A DNA stretch of 48,016 nucleotides, taken from Streptomyces actuosus. GTDB lineage: Bacteria; Actinomycetota; Actinomycetes; Streptomycetales; Streptomycetaceae. Positions 1 through 8,069 of the stretch are shown here, piece after piece. The position numbers and the translations under genes were made by a program. The notes beneath the pieces are model-generated. The model was not told the DNA's origin. It saw nothing but the letters and a program-made list of their open reading frames with translations, and made no database searches. Every line of letters begins with the position of its first letter. Positions within the stretch are counted from its first letter, which is position 1. The stretch covers positions 1-48,016 of the forward strand of contig NZ_JAFFZS010000046.1 of NCBI RefSeq assembly GCF_016921115.1, read 5' to 3'.

Positions 1-118
1 GGTCAGCCCTGGCCCGTTCGTACGCCTCTGCCGTGACGTTGGCGTGCGCCGCCAGGTCAGCCGGCGGCGCGAAGCGTCGCTCCTCCTTGAGAAGGTTGGC
101 CAGGCTCTCGTTGCTCAC
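1..118 (-). CDS. acs: Acetyl-CoA synthetase, N-terminal fragment (gene leaves the window)
   Basis: Only the first 39 codons lie in the window. From a GTG start at 118 the minus strand reads MSNESLANLLKEERRFAPP and continues with ADLAAHANVTAEAYERA, which I recognise as the start of streptomycete acetate-CoA ligase, the AMP-forming enzyme that activates acetate. A good ribosome binding site (GGGAGA) sits 4-9 bases before the GTG. Catalytic domains are outside the window, so the call rests on the N-terminal match alone. A DasR-like palindrome lies about 85 bp upstream. Confidence 0.8.
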   Translation of the reverse strand, partial: MSNESLANLLKEERRFAPPADLAAHANVTAEAYERARAD

Positions 119-203
119 GACATCTCCCTTTCCCGGGGTGTCCGTTGTGTCCCAGGCCACAGCTCATCAGACCCGAGGGGCCGATGACAAGGGTCGACGG
201 AAA

Positions 204-219
204 ATTGGTTTAGACCTAT
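204..219. promoter_or_regulatory. DasR-like (dre) operator candidate upstream of acs
   Basis: The 16-mer ATTGGTTTAGACCTAT matches the published DasR consensus ACTGGTCTAGACCACT at 12 of 16 positions, and its core GGTTTAGACC is one base from a perfect palindrome. It lies 86 bp upstream of the acs start. DasR is the GlcNAc-responsive GntR regulator of streptomycetes. Binding here is inference. Confidence 0.4.
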
Positions 220-499
220 GGGGCGCGTTCCTCGGAGCGGGCACCTCCGAGGTCGCCCCTGGTCATCCGTACCCACGGACCGGGCGGCGCGCGAGTTCAC
301 CGCATGTAGCGCGCTTCACACTCCAGCTGTCCGGGCGAGAGGAGGCGGTGCGGGGCGACCAAGCGGTACGAGGGCGGCCGGGGGCGCACGGGCGGGGCAG
401 GTGGGGCGCGGGAGTCAGGGGGCGTTCGGTCCGGTGCGCGACGAGATCGGCCGGTGAAGGGGCGGCGGCCGCCTGCTCGGCGCGTGCGACCGGGATGGG

Positions 500-629
500 C
501 CGCGGGGTGGGCGGGACTCCGCCCACCCCGCGGCGTGCGCAAGCCGGGCAGCCGTCACGGGTGCGCGTCACGGGCGCGTACCCGTGACGCGTCCCCGCCG
601 TGCAGGGGGCGTACCCGTGCACGGCGGGG
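500..629 (-). terminator. Three tandem hairpins downstream of the SulP-carbonic anhydrase gene
   Basis: Three perfect inverted repeats follow one another: 500-514 with 519-533 (15-bp stem, 4-nt loop), 564-574 with 581-591 (11 bp, 6-nt loop) and 593-604 with 618-629 (12 bp, 13-nt loop). They start 14 bp past the stop codon at 643 and have no U-tract, which is usual for streptomycete terminators. The closest hairpin to the stop is 593-629. They also insulate acs from upstream transcription. Confidence 0.75.
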
Positions 630-642
630 GCCGGGCCGTCGG

Positions 643-3153
643 TCAGGCCGGCAGGTCCACCTCCCGCACGTGGTCGAACACCCTGTCCTCGTCCGCTCCG
701 GCCAGCAGATAGGCCTGCGCCTCACCCACGTGGAAGTACATCCCGTGCAGCTCCAGCGCCCCCTCGCGCAGCGCCCGCGCCACCGACTCGTGGGCGCGCA
801 GGTGCTCCAACTGCTCGATCACGTTGATCAGGCACAGCTGCTCCACCGCGTCAGCGGGCCGCCGGCCCGCGAGCCGGGCCCACGGCCTGCTGTCGTCGGC
901 CATGCGCTCCAGACTCGGCAGCCCGTGCCGCAGCCACCGCTTCAGCGGCGTTCGGGCGCCGCCCGGTTCGGAGTTCAGCAGGGCCTGCATGGCCCCGCAC
1001 CCGGAGTGCCCGCAGATCGTGATGGACCGCACCTGCAGCACGTCGACGGCGTACTCGATCGCTGCGGCCACCGAGTCGTCGCCGCTCTCCGCGCCGGGCA
1101 GCGGCACCAGGTTGCCCACGTTGCGCACCACGAAGAGGTCTCCCGGGCCACTGGAGGTGATCATCGAGGTGACCACACGGGAGTCTGCGCAGGTGAGGAA
1201 GAGCTGGGTCGGCCGCTGCCCCTCCCGGGCCAGCCGCGCGAGCTCGCCGCGCACCAGAGGTGCGGTGTTGCGCTGGAAAGCGCTGATGCCGCGTACCAGT
1301 TGGTGCTCACCCGGCTCGGGGACGGCGGAGGCGGCGCCGGGGCCGTCCTGCCGCCCCTCCGCGCCGGCGCCCGAGCGCTGCCCGGCCCGGGTGCCGGCGG
1401 ACGGGCGCTCGCACTGGTGGTTGCGCCAGGGCGTCCAGGGGCGGCAGCGGCAACCCGCCGACGCGAGCGGTCCGGCGGGGTCGGTGCCGTGCGCCGACGG
1501 GGGCGGGTCCTCCGGGTGGGCGCCGGAGTCGGCGACGGCGGCCTCGGTCCTGGGCTCGGACGCGTCGCCGATGGCCGGGGGCTCGGACAGGTCCTCCGGT
1601 TCGCCGATCCGGACTCCGGCGCGGCGACCGGTCAGCTCGACCGTTCCGCCCTGCGCGATGTGCGTCTTCTGCCAGTCCTGCAGCGCCTCGTACGCCGCGT
1701 GGTCCATGAACGACCCGCTCAACTCCACGACGACATCGGCGCCCTGGGGGACGAGATGCAGGGCCCGGCTCAGCCGCGGCACCGCCAGGAACGTCAACTG
1801 GCCTCTCACCTGTACATGGTGGGTCCCTTCCTGCTCGTCATGGGTGATCCGGGTGCGGGTGAGGCGGTGCAGGGCGGTGGCGACGGCCACGGCGATCCCC
1901 AGGGCCACACCCTGCAGCACACCGAGGACGACCACGCCGAGGGTGGTGACGGCGTACACCAGCACCTCGCGGTGGCGGGTCACCGTGCGGATGTGGTTCA
2001 GGGACACCATCCGGATGCCGACGGCCATCACCAGGGCGGCGAGGGAGGCGAGCGGGATGAGCTCCAGGGCCGGGACCATCAGCAGAGCGGCCACCACTAC
2101 GAGAACGCCGTGCAGCATCGTGGAGTTCCGGCTGACGGCACCGGCGTTCACATTCGCCGTACTGCGCACGGCCACGCCCGCGACCGGCAGTCCGCCGAGC
2201 GTGCCGGAGACGATGTTGGCGGCGCCCTGGCCGAGCAGTTCGCGGTTCAGGTCGGAGCGGTGGATGTGCAGACCGGGGCCGGGGCGGGAGGCGACCAGCT
2301 TGTCCACGGCGATCGCGCCGAGCAGCGACTGCACGCTGCAGACCAGCGTCGTGGTCAGCACGGCGGCGGCGAGGCCGAGCGCCGGGCCCTCGGGCAGGCC
2401 GGCCAGCGCGTGGTTGCGCCAGGAGGGCAGATCCACCTTGGGCAGGCTGAGCCCGGTGAGGGCCGCGGTCGCGGTGGCGCCGGCGACGGCGACGAGTGGG
2501 GCCGGAACCTTCCGCAGCACCTGCCCGGTCCGGCCCGGCAGGCGCGGCCAGAGCAGCAGCAGGGCCAGGGTCAGCACGCTGACGGCCACCGACGCGGGCG
2601 CAAGATGGGCCAACTGGGCGGGCAGGGCCCGAAGGTTGGAGAGGACGGAGCTCTGGGGGCTGCCGCCGAGGACGATGTGCAACTGAGCCACGGCGATGGT
2701 GACGCCGATGCCGGCGAGCATGCCGTGCACGATGGCGGGGCTCACGGCGAGCGCGGTGCGCGCCACCCGGAGGCAGCCCAGGCCGATCTGGGCGAGTCCG
2801 GCGAGCACCGTGATGGCGCACGTCGTGCGCCAGCCGTAGCGCTGGATCAGGTCGGCGGTGACGACGGTGAGACCGGCGGCGGGGCCGCTGACCTGCAGCG
2901 CGCTGCCGCCGATCCGGCCGGCGACCAGGCCCCCGACCGCGGCGGCGACGAGGCCGGCCTGCAGGGGCGCGCCGGTCGCCAGGGCGATACCGAGGGACAG
3001 GGGGAGGGCGATCAGGAAGACCGCGATCGAGGCGGACACGTCGGCCCCTGCGGGCCGGAAGCGGCGTCGCGGGACGGGGGGCGGGCTGTGCGGCGGGTGG
3101 GTGCGGTGGGTGTGCGTCGAGTCGGAAGCGCGAGTGGGGGTGCAGGCGGACAT
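643..3153 (-). CDS. SulP-family anion transporter fused to beta-carbonic anhydrase
   Basis: An 836-residue fusion. After a short Thr/His/Pro-rich N-terminus, a SulP membrane domain (about residues 35-420) with many hydrophobic segments is followed by a STAS-like stretch (about 430-500), a low-complexity linker, and a beta-class carbonic anhydrase (about 610-836). The anhydrase keeps its zinc ligands and dyad: Cys655, Asp657 and Arg659 in CADSR, and His716 and Cys719 in GHSGC. Such fusions are thought to couple bicarbonate or sulfate uptake to CO2/HCO3- interconversion at the membrane; the substrate cannot be read from sequence. The ATG at 3153 is preferred over an upstream in-frame start because GGAGGAG lies just before it. 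It is monocistronic, with hairpins downstream. Confidence 0.9.
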   Translation of the reverse strand: MSACTPTRASDSTHTHRTHPPHSPPPVPRRRFRPAGADVSASIAVFLIALPLSLGIALATGAPLQAGLVAAAVGGLVAGRIGGSALQVSGPAAGLTVVTADLIQRYGWRTTCAITVLAGLAQIGLGCLRVARTALAVSPAIVHGMLAGIGVTIAVAQLHIVLGGSPQSSVLSNLRALPAQLAHLAPASVAVSVLTLALLLLWPRLPGRTGQVLRKVPAPLVAVAGATATAALTGLSLPKVDLPSWRNHALAGLPEGPALGLAAAVLTTTLVCSVQSLLGAIAVDKLVASRPGPGLHIHRSDLNRELLGQGAANIVSGTLGGLPVAGVAVRSTANVNAGAVSRNSTMLHGVLVVVAALLMVPALELIPLASLAALVMAVGIRMVSLNHIRTVTRHREVLVYAVTTLGVVVLGVLQGVALGIAVAVATALHRLTRTRITHDEQEGTHHVQVRGQLTFLAVPRLSRALHLVPQGADVVVELSGSFMDHAAYEALQDWQKTHIAQGGTVELTGRRAGVRIGEPEDLSEPPAIGDASEPRTEAAVADSGAHPEDPPPSAHGTDPAGPLASAGCRCRPWTPWRNHQCERPSAGTRAGQRSGAGAEGRQDGPGAASAVPEPGEHQLVRGISAFQRNTAPLVRGELARLAREGQRPTQLFLTCADSRVVTSMITSSGPGDLFVVRNVGNLVPLPGAESGDDSVAAAIEYAVDVLQVRSITICGHSGCGAMQALLNSEPGGARTPLKRWLRHGLPSLERMADDSRPWARLAGRRPADAVEQLCLINVIEQLEHLRAHESVARALREGALELHGMYFHVGEAQAYLLAGADEDRVFDHVREVDLPA

Positions 3154-3490
3154 GTTCCCGTCTCCTCCGGGGCGGCGCGGTCGCGGAACTGGTGGGCCCC
3201 CGTTCGATGGCGGGGGCGGGTCGCGGCCGTGGGTCACGGCGTGCAGCGGCGGGATGGATCAACATTCGGTAAACGGATCGTAATGCAGAGTAAAGGCAAA
3301 TTCGGAACTGTCTGGGCAAATGGGGTAAGAAGCCACTCACGTGAGTGAAGTGAGCTGTTGATCGGCTTGTCGTACAAATTGCTTCCCTGGCCCGTGCGAC
3401 CTTGGCGGCGCTGTCGGCACGTCCCGGCACATCACCGACAAGACGCCTTGATCGGCGTTGGCCTCGACAGAAGGAAGAAGGTGGGCGGAC
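3154..3490. promoter_or_regulatory. Divergent promoter region with a perfect 14-bp palindrome
   Basis: This gap separates the SulP-anhydrase gene (minus) from the lipoprotein gene (plus). An AT-richer stretch at 3260-3330 is the likely minus-strand promoter zone. A perfect palindrome CACTCACGTGAGTG occupies 3334-3347 and is followed by a partial repeat (GTGAG) at 3352. I cannot name the binding protein. No gene was seen in the gap. Confidence 0.45.
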
Positions 3491-4759
3491 ATGGCCGCCA
3501 CCGCAAGGATCGTCGCAGGCGCCGTGGTCGCTGCGACCCTGGCCGCATCGCTGGCGGGTTGCGCGACGGGAACCGGTGGACCCCGCGACACCGGGTCAGG
3601 CGCCCCGGGCGCGCCGAAGGTGAAGCAGGCCCCGGCACCGAAGAGCGCGGTCCGGCTGATCGGAGACGGATCGACGGCGTTCACCGGGGCGCAGCCGCAT
3701 CTGCCGACGCCGAAGCGGATGAAGCCGGGTCAGAAGCCGCCGCAGTTCGTCGTGTTCTCCTGGGACGGCGCCGGGGAGGACAGCCAGAAGCTGTTCTCCC
3801 ACTTCCGCGAGGTCGCCAAGGACAACCACGCGACGATGACGTACTTCCTCAGCGGCGTGTACATGCTCCCGGAGAGCAAGCGCGACCTCTACCGGCCCCC
3901 GCAGCACTCGCCCGGCCGCTCCGACATCGGCTTCAACGACCAGCAGGGCATCACCGACACCGTCAAGCAGCTGAGGCTGGCCTGGATCGAGGGCAACGAG
4001 ATCGGTACCCACTTCAACGGTCACTTCTGCGGCAAGAACGGTGGCGTCGGCGAGTGGTCCGTCGAGGAGTGGAAGGACGAGATCAACCAGGCCAAGCAGT
4101 TCGTCAGGACCTGGAAGACCAACACGGGCGTGAAGAACGCCGCGCCGCTGCCCTTCGACTACGACAAGGAGCTCATCGGCGCCCGCACCCCGTGCCTGGA
4201 AGGCCGGAAGAACTTCATGAAGGCCGCGCGCGAGCTCGGCTTCCGGTACGACTCCAGCGGCGTCAACAACCAGGTCTGGCCAGGGAGGAAGGAAGGCCTG
4301 TGGGACCTGTCGATGCAGCTCGTGCCCTTCCCCGGGCACTCCTACGAGCAGCTGACGATGGACTACAACTTCATGGTCAACCAGTCCGGCACCGCCACCC
4401 AGGGCGACCCCGCCAAGCGGGAGTTCTGGGGCGATCAGATGCGGGACGGCCTGCTCGACGGGTTCCGGCGGGCCTATGACGGCAACCGGGCGCCGCTGAT
4501 CATCGGCAACCACTTCGAGTCCTGGAACGGCGGCACCTACATGCGCGCCGTCGAGGAGGTCGTCCAGACCGTCTGCAACAAGCCCGACGTGCGCTGCGTC
4601 TCCTTCCGGCAGCTCGCCGACTGGCTGGACGCCCAGGACCCGCAGGCCCTGGCCAAGCTGCGGACCCTGCAGGTCGGCGAGGCCCCCGAGCAGGGCTGGG
4701 CGTCCTTCCTGTCGGCTGCCCCGGCCCCGAAGGGGGTGCCCGGGGTGGTGGCCCGGTAG
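3491..4759 (+). CDS. Secreted lipoprotein with polysaccharide-deacetylase-like (NodB-type) fold
   Basis: A 422-residue protein beginning MAATARIVAGAVVAATLAAS followed by a LAGC lipobox, so probably lipid-anchored outside the membrane. After a Pro/Ala-rich spacer the sequence has polysaccharide-deacetylase-like landmarks: FSWDGAGED where the first NodB motif normally carries TFDDG, and GTHFNGHF, which fits the metal-binding H-x(3-5)-H motif. The family removes N- or O-acyl groups from cell-surface polymers. The altered first motif leaves the substrate and even activity open. The ATG at 3491 was chosen because AAGGAAGAAGG precedes it and the signal peptide then begins normally; a TTG 33 bases upstream is less likely. 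It converges on the downstream ATPase gene with 26 bp between stops. Confidence 0.75.
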   Translation: MAATARIVAGAVVAATLAASLAGCATGTGGPRDTGSGAPGAPKVKQAPAPKSAVRLIGDGSTAFTGAQPHLPTPKRMKPGQKPPQFVVFSWDGAGEDSQKLFSHFREVAKDNHATMTYFLSGVYMLPESKRDLYRPPQHSPGRSDIGFNDQQGITDTVKQLRLAWIEGNEIGTHFNGHFCGKNGGVGEWSVEEWKDEINQAKQFVRTWKTNTGVKNAAPLPFDYDKELIGARTPCLEGRKNFMKAARELGFRYDSSGVNNQVWPGRKEGLWDLSMQLVPFPGHSYEQLTMDYNFMVNQSGTATQGDPAKREFWGDQMRDGLLDGFRRAYDGNRAPLIIGNHFESWNGGTYMRAVEEVVQTVCNKPDVRCVSFRQLADWLDAQDPQALAKLRTLQVGEAPEQGWASFLSAAPAPKGVPGVVAR

Positions 4760-4785
4760 CGGCAACACGCCCTACGGGACAGCCC

Positions 4786-5766
4786 TCAGGCGGGGGTGGT
4801 GACGCTCTCGCCCAGCACGAAGCCCGGGTCGACCTGCGCCGCCAGGTCGGCCCCGGTGCGCTCGTTGCCCCAGGAGTGGGCGTTCTTCAGATGGAAGTGG
4901 ACCATCTGGCGCGTGTAGCGCTCCCAGTCGCGCCGCTCGTAGCTCGCGTCGGCGGCCGTCTGCAGCTGTCGCAGGGCGTGGCGGTTGGCGTCCTCCAGGA
5001 GTGCGAAACGGGGCGGGCGACCCTTCTCCATGGCCCGCACCCAGTCCGAGTGACCGACGGCCACCAGCAGGTCGTCCCCGACCTCGGCGCGCAGGAAGTC
5101 GAGGTCGTCCCGGCCCTGCACCTTGTTGCCGACGACCTTCAGCGTCACGCCGAAGTCGCGGGCGTACTCCTTGTACTGGCGATAGACGGACACTCCCTTC
5201 CGGGTCGGCTCGGCGACGAGGAACGTGATGTCGAAACGGGTGAACATGCCGGAGGCGAAGGAGTCCGAGCCGGCCGTCATGTCGACCACGACGTACTCGT
5301 CACGGCCGTCCACCAGGTGGTTCAGGCACAGCTCCACCGCTCCCGTCTTGGAGTGGTAGCAGGCGACCCCCAGGTCGGCGTCGGTGAAGGGACCGGTGAC
5401 CATCAAACGGACGGTGTCGCCGTCGAGTTCCACCGGCCGGGCGCAGACGTCGTAGACCGGGTTGTTCTCCCTCACCCGCAGCAGCCGGGAGCCGTCGCCG
5501 GGCGGCGTCGTCTTGATCATCGTGTCCGCGGAGGCGATGCGCGGATTGGAACCGCGGAGGTATTCCTTGATCAGCGGCAGTCGTTCGCCCAGCGCGGGCA
5601 GTTCGGCGGCCTCGGACTCGTCCAGGCCCAGTGCGGCGCCCAGATGCTGGTTGATGTCGGCGTCGACCGCGATCACGGGCGCGCCTGTGGCCGCGAGGTG
5701 GCGGATGAAGAGGGACGACAGGGTGGTCTTGCCGCTGCCGCCCTTCCCGACGAAAGCAATTTTCAT
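4786..5766 (-). CDS. CooC/MinD-type P-loop ATPase
   Basis: A 326-residue SIMIBI-class ATPase. MKIAFVGKGGSGKTTLSSLF carries a deviant Walker A motif (KGGSGKTT) at about residues 7-14, followed by AVDADINQHLG and a DMTAGSD switch region. Relatives include CooC (nickel insertion into CO dehydrogenase), ArsA and MinD. No metalloenzyme partner lies nearby, so the client is unknown. The start is uncertain: the ATG at 5766 and a GTG at 5772 are in frame, neither has a clear Shine-Dalgarno sequence, and a TACGCT box lies 8 bases upstream of the ATG, compatible with a leaderless or nearly leaderless transcript. It is divergent from the Fic-like gene. Confidence 0.8.
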   Translation of the reverse strand: MKIAFVGKGGSGKTTLSSLFIRHLAATGAPVIAVDADINQHLGAALGLDESEAAELPALGERLPLIKEYLRGSNPRIASADTMIKTTPPGDGSRLLRVRENNPVYDVCARPVELDGDTVRLMVTGPFTDADLGVACYHSKTGAVELCLNHLVDGRDEYVVVDMTAGSDSFASGMFTRFDITFLVAEPTRKGVSVYRQYKEYARDFGVTLKVVGNKVQGRDDLDFLRAEVGDDLLVAVGHSDWVRAMEKGRPPRFALLEDANRHALRQLQTAADASYERRDWERYTRQMVHFHLKNAHSWGNERTGADLAAQVDPGFVLGESVTTPA

Positions 5767-5854
5767 GTTCACGAAGCGTAGTCGCCTCGTCGCCGTGGGT
5801 GGCGAGAAGGCGTGAAGAAGACCACTCCTTCGTGGGGCGCGGGCTCGGGGTGCG

Positions 5855-5880
5855 TACTGTCGTACCCATGAGTACGACAG
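5855..5880 (+). promoter_or_regulatory. Leaderless promoter -10 box and inverted repeat spanning the start codon of the Fic-like gene
   Basis: TACTGT at 5855-5860 ends seven bases before the ATG at 5868, the spacing seen in leaderless actinobacterial genes. A perfect 9-bp inverted repeat (CTGTCGTAC at 5857-5865, GTACGACAG at 5872-5880) with a 6-nt spacer brackets the start codon. It could be an operator on the promoter or a hairpin that hides the start. Confidence 0.5.
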
Positions 5881-6692
5881 GCGCGACCGCCGATCCGCTC
5901 GCGGCCCTGGGCTCCCTGCCCGGCGTGGCCGAATCCGTGGAGTCCGTGCGCAAGGCCGTGGACCGGGTCTACGGGCACCGGATCATGCGGCGCCGCAGCA
6001 ACGAGATCACCTCCGAGGCCGCGCTGCGCGGCGCGCGCGGCTCCGCGGCGCTCTCCGGTGCCGACTGGGCCCTGGAAGAGGTGCGGCGACGTTCCGACTT
6101 CGGTGGCGACGGGGAGGCGCGCGTGATGGGCGCGGCGCTCCGGCTGACCGCGGAGGCCGGCCAGCTGCTGTCCATCTGGCGGCAGTCACCCCTCAGGGTG
6201 CTGGCCCGGCTGCACCTGGTGGCGGCGGCGACCCAGGGGGAGGAGGTCGGGCGCCCCCGTCGGGCGGGTGAGCCGGTCGACGAGCCGCTGGTCGAGCTGC
6301 CGCTGCCCGATGCGCAGGAGGTCTCCGGACGGCTGGAGGGGCTGGCGGAGCTGATCGTCGCGGGCAGTTCCGCCCCGGCGCCGGTGACGGCGGCGGTCGT
6401 GCACGGAGAGTTGATGGCCCTGCGCCCGTTCACCTCGCACAACGGTCTGGTCGCGCGGACGGCCGAGCGCATCGTCCTGGTCGGCAGCGGCCTCGACCCC
6501 AAGTCGATCTGCCCCGCCGAGGCCGGACACGCCGAACTGGGCCGTGCCGCCTACCTGGCGGCTCTGGACGGCTACGTCTCCGGGACCCCGGAAGGGATGG
6601 CGGCCTGGATCGCCCACTGCGGGCGGGCCGTCGAGCTGGGTGCGCGGGAGTCGACGGCGGTCTGCGAGGCCCTGCAGCGCGGAGCGGCCTGA
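5868..6692 (+). CDS. Degenerate Fic-fold protein, probably not an active AMP transferase
   Basis: A 274-residue, Ala/Arg-rich soluble protein. Residues 181-197 (ELMALRPFTSHNGLVAR) align with the Fic motif HPFxDGNGRxxR, but the catalytic His is Arg186 and the acidic, first Gly and first Arg positions are also changed. Near the N-terminus SAALSG at 59-64 lines up with the inhibitory motif (S/T)xxxE(G/N), with the glutamate replaced by Ser63. The fold therefore seems kept while catalysis and auto-inhibition are lost. Homologues in streptomycetes are, as I recall, often labelled oxidoreductase, which nothing here supports. The start is the ATG placed by the -10 box; longer in-frame extension upstream lacks a ribosome binding site. 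A hairpin follows about 100 bp downstream. Confidence 0.65.
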   Translation: MSTTGATADPLAALGSLPGVAESVESVRKAVDRVYGHRIMRRRSNEITSEAALRGARGSAALSGADWALEEVRRRSDFGGDGEARVMGAALRLTAEAGQLLSIWRQSPLRVLARLHLVAAATQGEEVGRPRRAGEPVDEPLVELPLPDAQEVSGRLEGLAELIVAGSSAPAPVTAAVVHGELMALRPFTSHNGLVARTAERIVLVGSGLDPKSICPAEAGHAELGRAAYLAALDGYVSGTPEGMAAWIAHCGRAVELGARESTAVCEALQRGAA

Positions 6693-7141
6693 CGCGCCCC
6701 TGCTTCCTGGCAGTGCCTCGCTCGTCGGGGGTGCCCGGCTTGCCGGCGGGGCCGGAACTGGAGCGAGCCCCCGCGATGGGGCGCAAAGGGTTGCGGCGGT
6801 ACGAGTCCTCGTACCGCCGCTGGCACGTTCACCGGGTTACCAGGCGTCCTCGATATCTACCCATCAGGTCGGGGACTTTGCCCGAAACCTGGTGCGGCTG
6901 GCCCGTAATCGACGGGTCGACGTCGCGTGGGTGCCCGATGTCCGTGCGCGGTCCGTGGGGCCACATGCGCTGTGAAGGTGATCCTCGCGGATGTCCTTGG
7001 TCTCGCGGGCCGTTGACTCCTTTGTACTCCAGGCCCCCCGCAAGCGGAAGCCTGGACCGCACTTCTTTACTTTTGCCGTCAAACGGGAGCTCATCCGGTA
7101 CAAGCATCCCGAAAACGTTCGTTTCGATGTGGACGTGCAGG
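6693..7141. other. Intergenic region between convergent genes
   Basis: This region of 449 bp separates the Fic-like gene (plus) from the HAD gene (minus). It contains one strong hairpin at 6793-6820. The right half (6990-7110) is less GC-rich than its surroundings. ORFs here have no recognisable protein and no ribosome binding site, so I see no supportable gene. Confidence 0.6.
6793..6820 (+). terminator. Hairpin downstream of the Fic-like gene
   Basis: A perfect 13-bp inverted repeat, GCGGCGGTACGAG at 6793-6805 and its complement at 6808-6820; the innermost pairs must open to form the loop. It has no U-tract. It lies about 100 bp after the Fic-like stop, so it may terminate transcription from either side. 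Confidence 0.6.
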
Positions 7142-7975
7142 TCACAGCTGCGGAGCGCGGCGTCGGCTCGCGTACCAGACGAGGCCGGCCGTGGCCGCTG
7201 CCGCGCCTATCGCGACCGCCGCGACGAGTGCCGGGCGCGACGGCACCGACAGGCCCGGGATGCGCTTCTTGAGCCGGACCGGGCGGTGGAAGTCGAGAAT
7301 CGGCCATTCGCGTGTCAACGCCTCCCGGCGCAGCGCGCGATCCGGGTTGACGGCGTGCGGATGGCCGACGGACTCCAGCATCGGAAGGTCGGTCACCGAG
7401 TCGCTGTAGGCATAGCAGCGGGCGAGGTCGTATCCCTCGGACGCGGCCAGTTCCTTGATGGCGTCCGCCTTGGTCGGGCCGTAGGCGTAGTACTCCACCT
7501 CCCCGGTGAAACAGCCGTCGTCGCCGACCACCATGCGGGTGGCGACGACCCGGTCCGCGCCGAGGAGTTCGCCGATCGGTTCGACCACCTCCGCGCCCGA
7601 CGTGGACACGATCACGACGTCCCGTCCGGCCGTGTGGTGCTCCTCGATGAGGGAGGCGGCCTCGTCGTAGATGATGGGGTCGATCAGGTCGTGAAGGGTC
7701 TCCGCGACGAGTTCCTTCACTTGTTGCACGTTCCAGCCGCGGCACAGCGCGGACAGGTACTCGCGCATGCGCTCCATCTGGTCGTGGTCGGCGCCGCCCG
7801 CCAGGAAGACGAACTGCGCATATGCGGTCCGTAGGACGGCTCGGCGGTTGATCAGTCCGCCCTGGTAGAACGACTTGCTGAAGGTGAGCGTGCTCGACTT
7901 CGCAATGACCGTCTTGTCCAGGTCAAAGAAGGCCGCTGTGCGGGGCAAGGAGTGGTTTTCCACGACCCCGAGCAT
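7142..7975 (-). CDS. HAD-IB family phosphatase with C-terminal membrane anchor
   Basis: A 277-residue protein of the SerB-like HAD subclass IB. FFDLDKTVIAKSS (about residues 16-28) is HAD motif I, with Asp18 as the predicted nucleophile and Asp20 as the acid. VIVSTSGAEV fits motif II, and YAYSDSVTDLPMLE carries the C-terminal acidic motif. Residues of about 245-270 (ALVAAVAIGAAAATAGLVWY) form a single hydrophobic helix followed by RRR, suggesting a tail anchor with the enzyme in the cytoplasm. In actinobacteria this gene lies next to ssd and the 6C RNA, as here, and homologues have been linked to differentiation. The ATG at 7975 lacks a Shine-Dalgarno sequence; a GTG 12 bases downstream is an alternative. 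Confidence 0.85.
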   Translation of the reverse strand: MLGVVENHSLPRTAAFFDLDKTVIAKSSTLTFSKSFYQGGLINRRAVLRTAYAQFVFLAGGADHDQMERMREYLSALCRGWNVQQVKELVAETLHDLIDPIIYDEAASLIEEHHTAGRDVVIVSTSGAEVVEPIGELLGADRVVATRMVVGDDGCFTGEVEYYAYGPTKADAIKELAASEGYDLARCYAYSDSVTDLPMLESVGHPHAVNPDRALRREALTREWPILDFHRPVRLKKRIPGLSVPSRPALVAAVAIGAAAATAGLVWYASRRRAPQL

Positions 7976-8069
7976 AGGTGCAGCCCATTCGGCGTAAGGT
8001 GGGCGCGTGGGTTTGCCTGAGAGGCCTCTCGGGTACACCATGGAAGTCACGGATCGTTCGCGACCGTGC

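Larger units (their letters stand above)
119..642. other. Intergenic region between acs and the SulP-carbonic anhydrase gene
   Basis: No convincing gene: the ORFs here are arginine/proline-rich shadows without ribosome binding sites. The left part should hold the acs promoter and contains a DasR-like site at 204-219. The right part (500-629) holds three consecutive hairpins, annotated separately. Confidence 0.7.

Noticed and set aside
454..3348. Long plus-strand ORF opposite the SulP-carbonic anhydrase gene
   Set aside because: It is Gly/Arg/His-rich with no domain and mirrors a clear minus-strand gene; high GC makes such antisense frames common.
6829..7107. Minus-strand ORF between the Fic-like and HAD genes
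   Set aside because: No ribosome binding site or recognisable domain; the region is best called intergenic.
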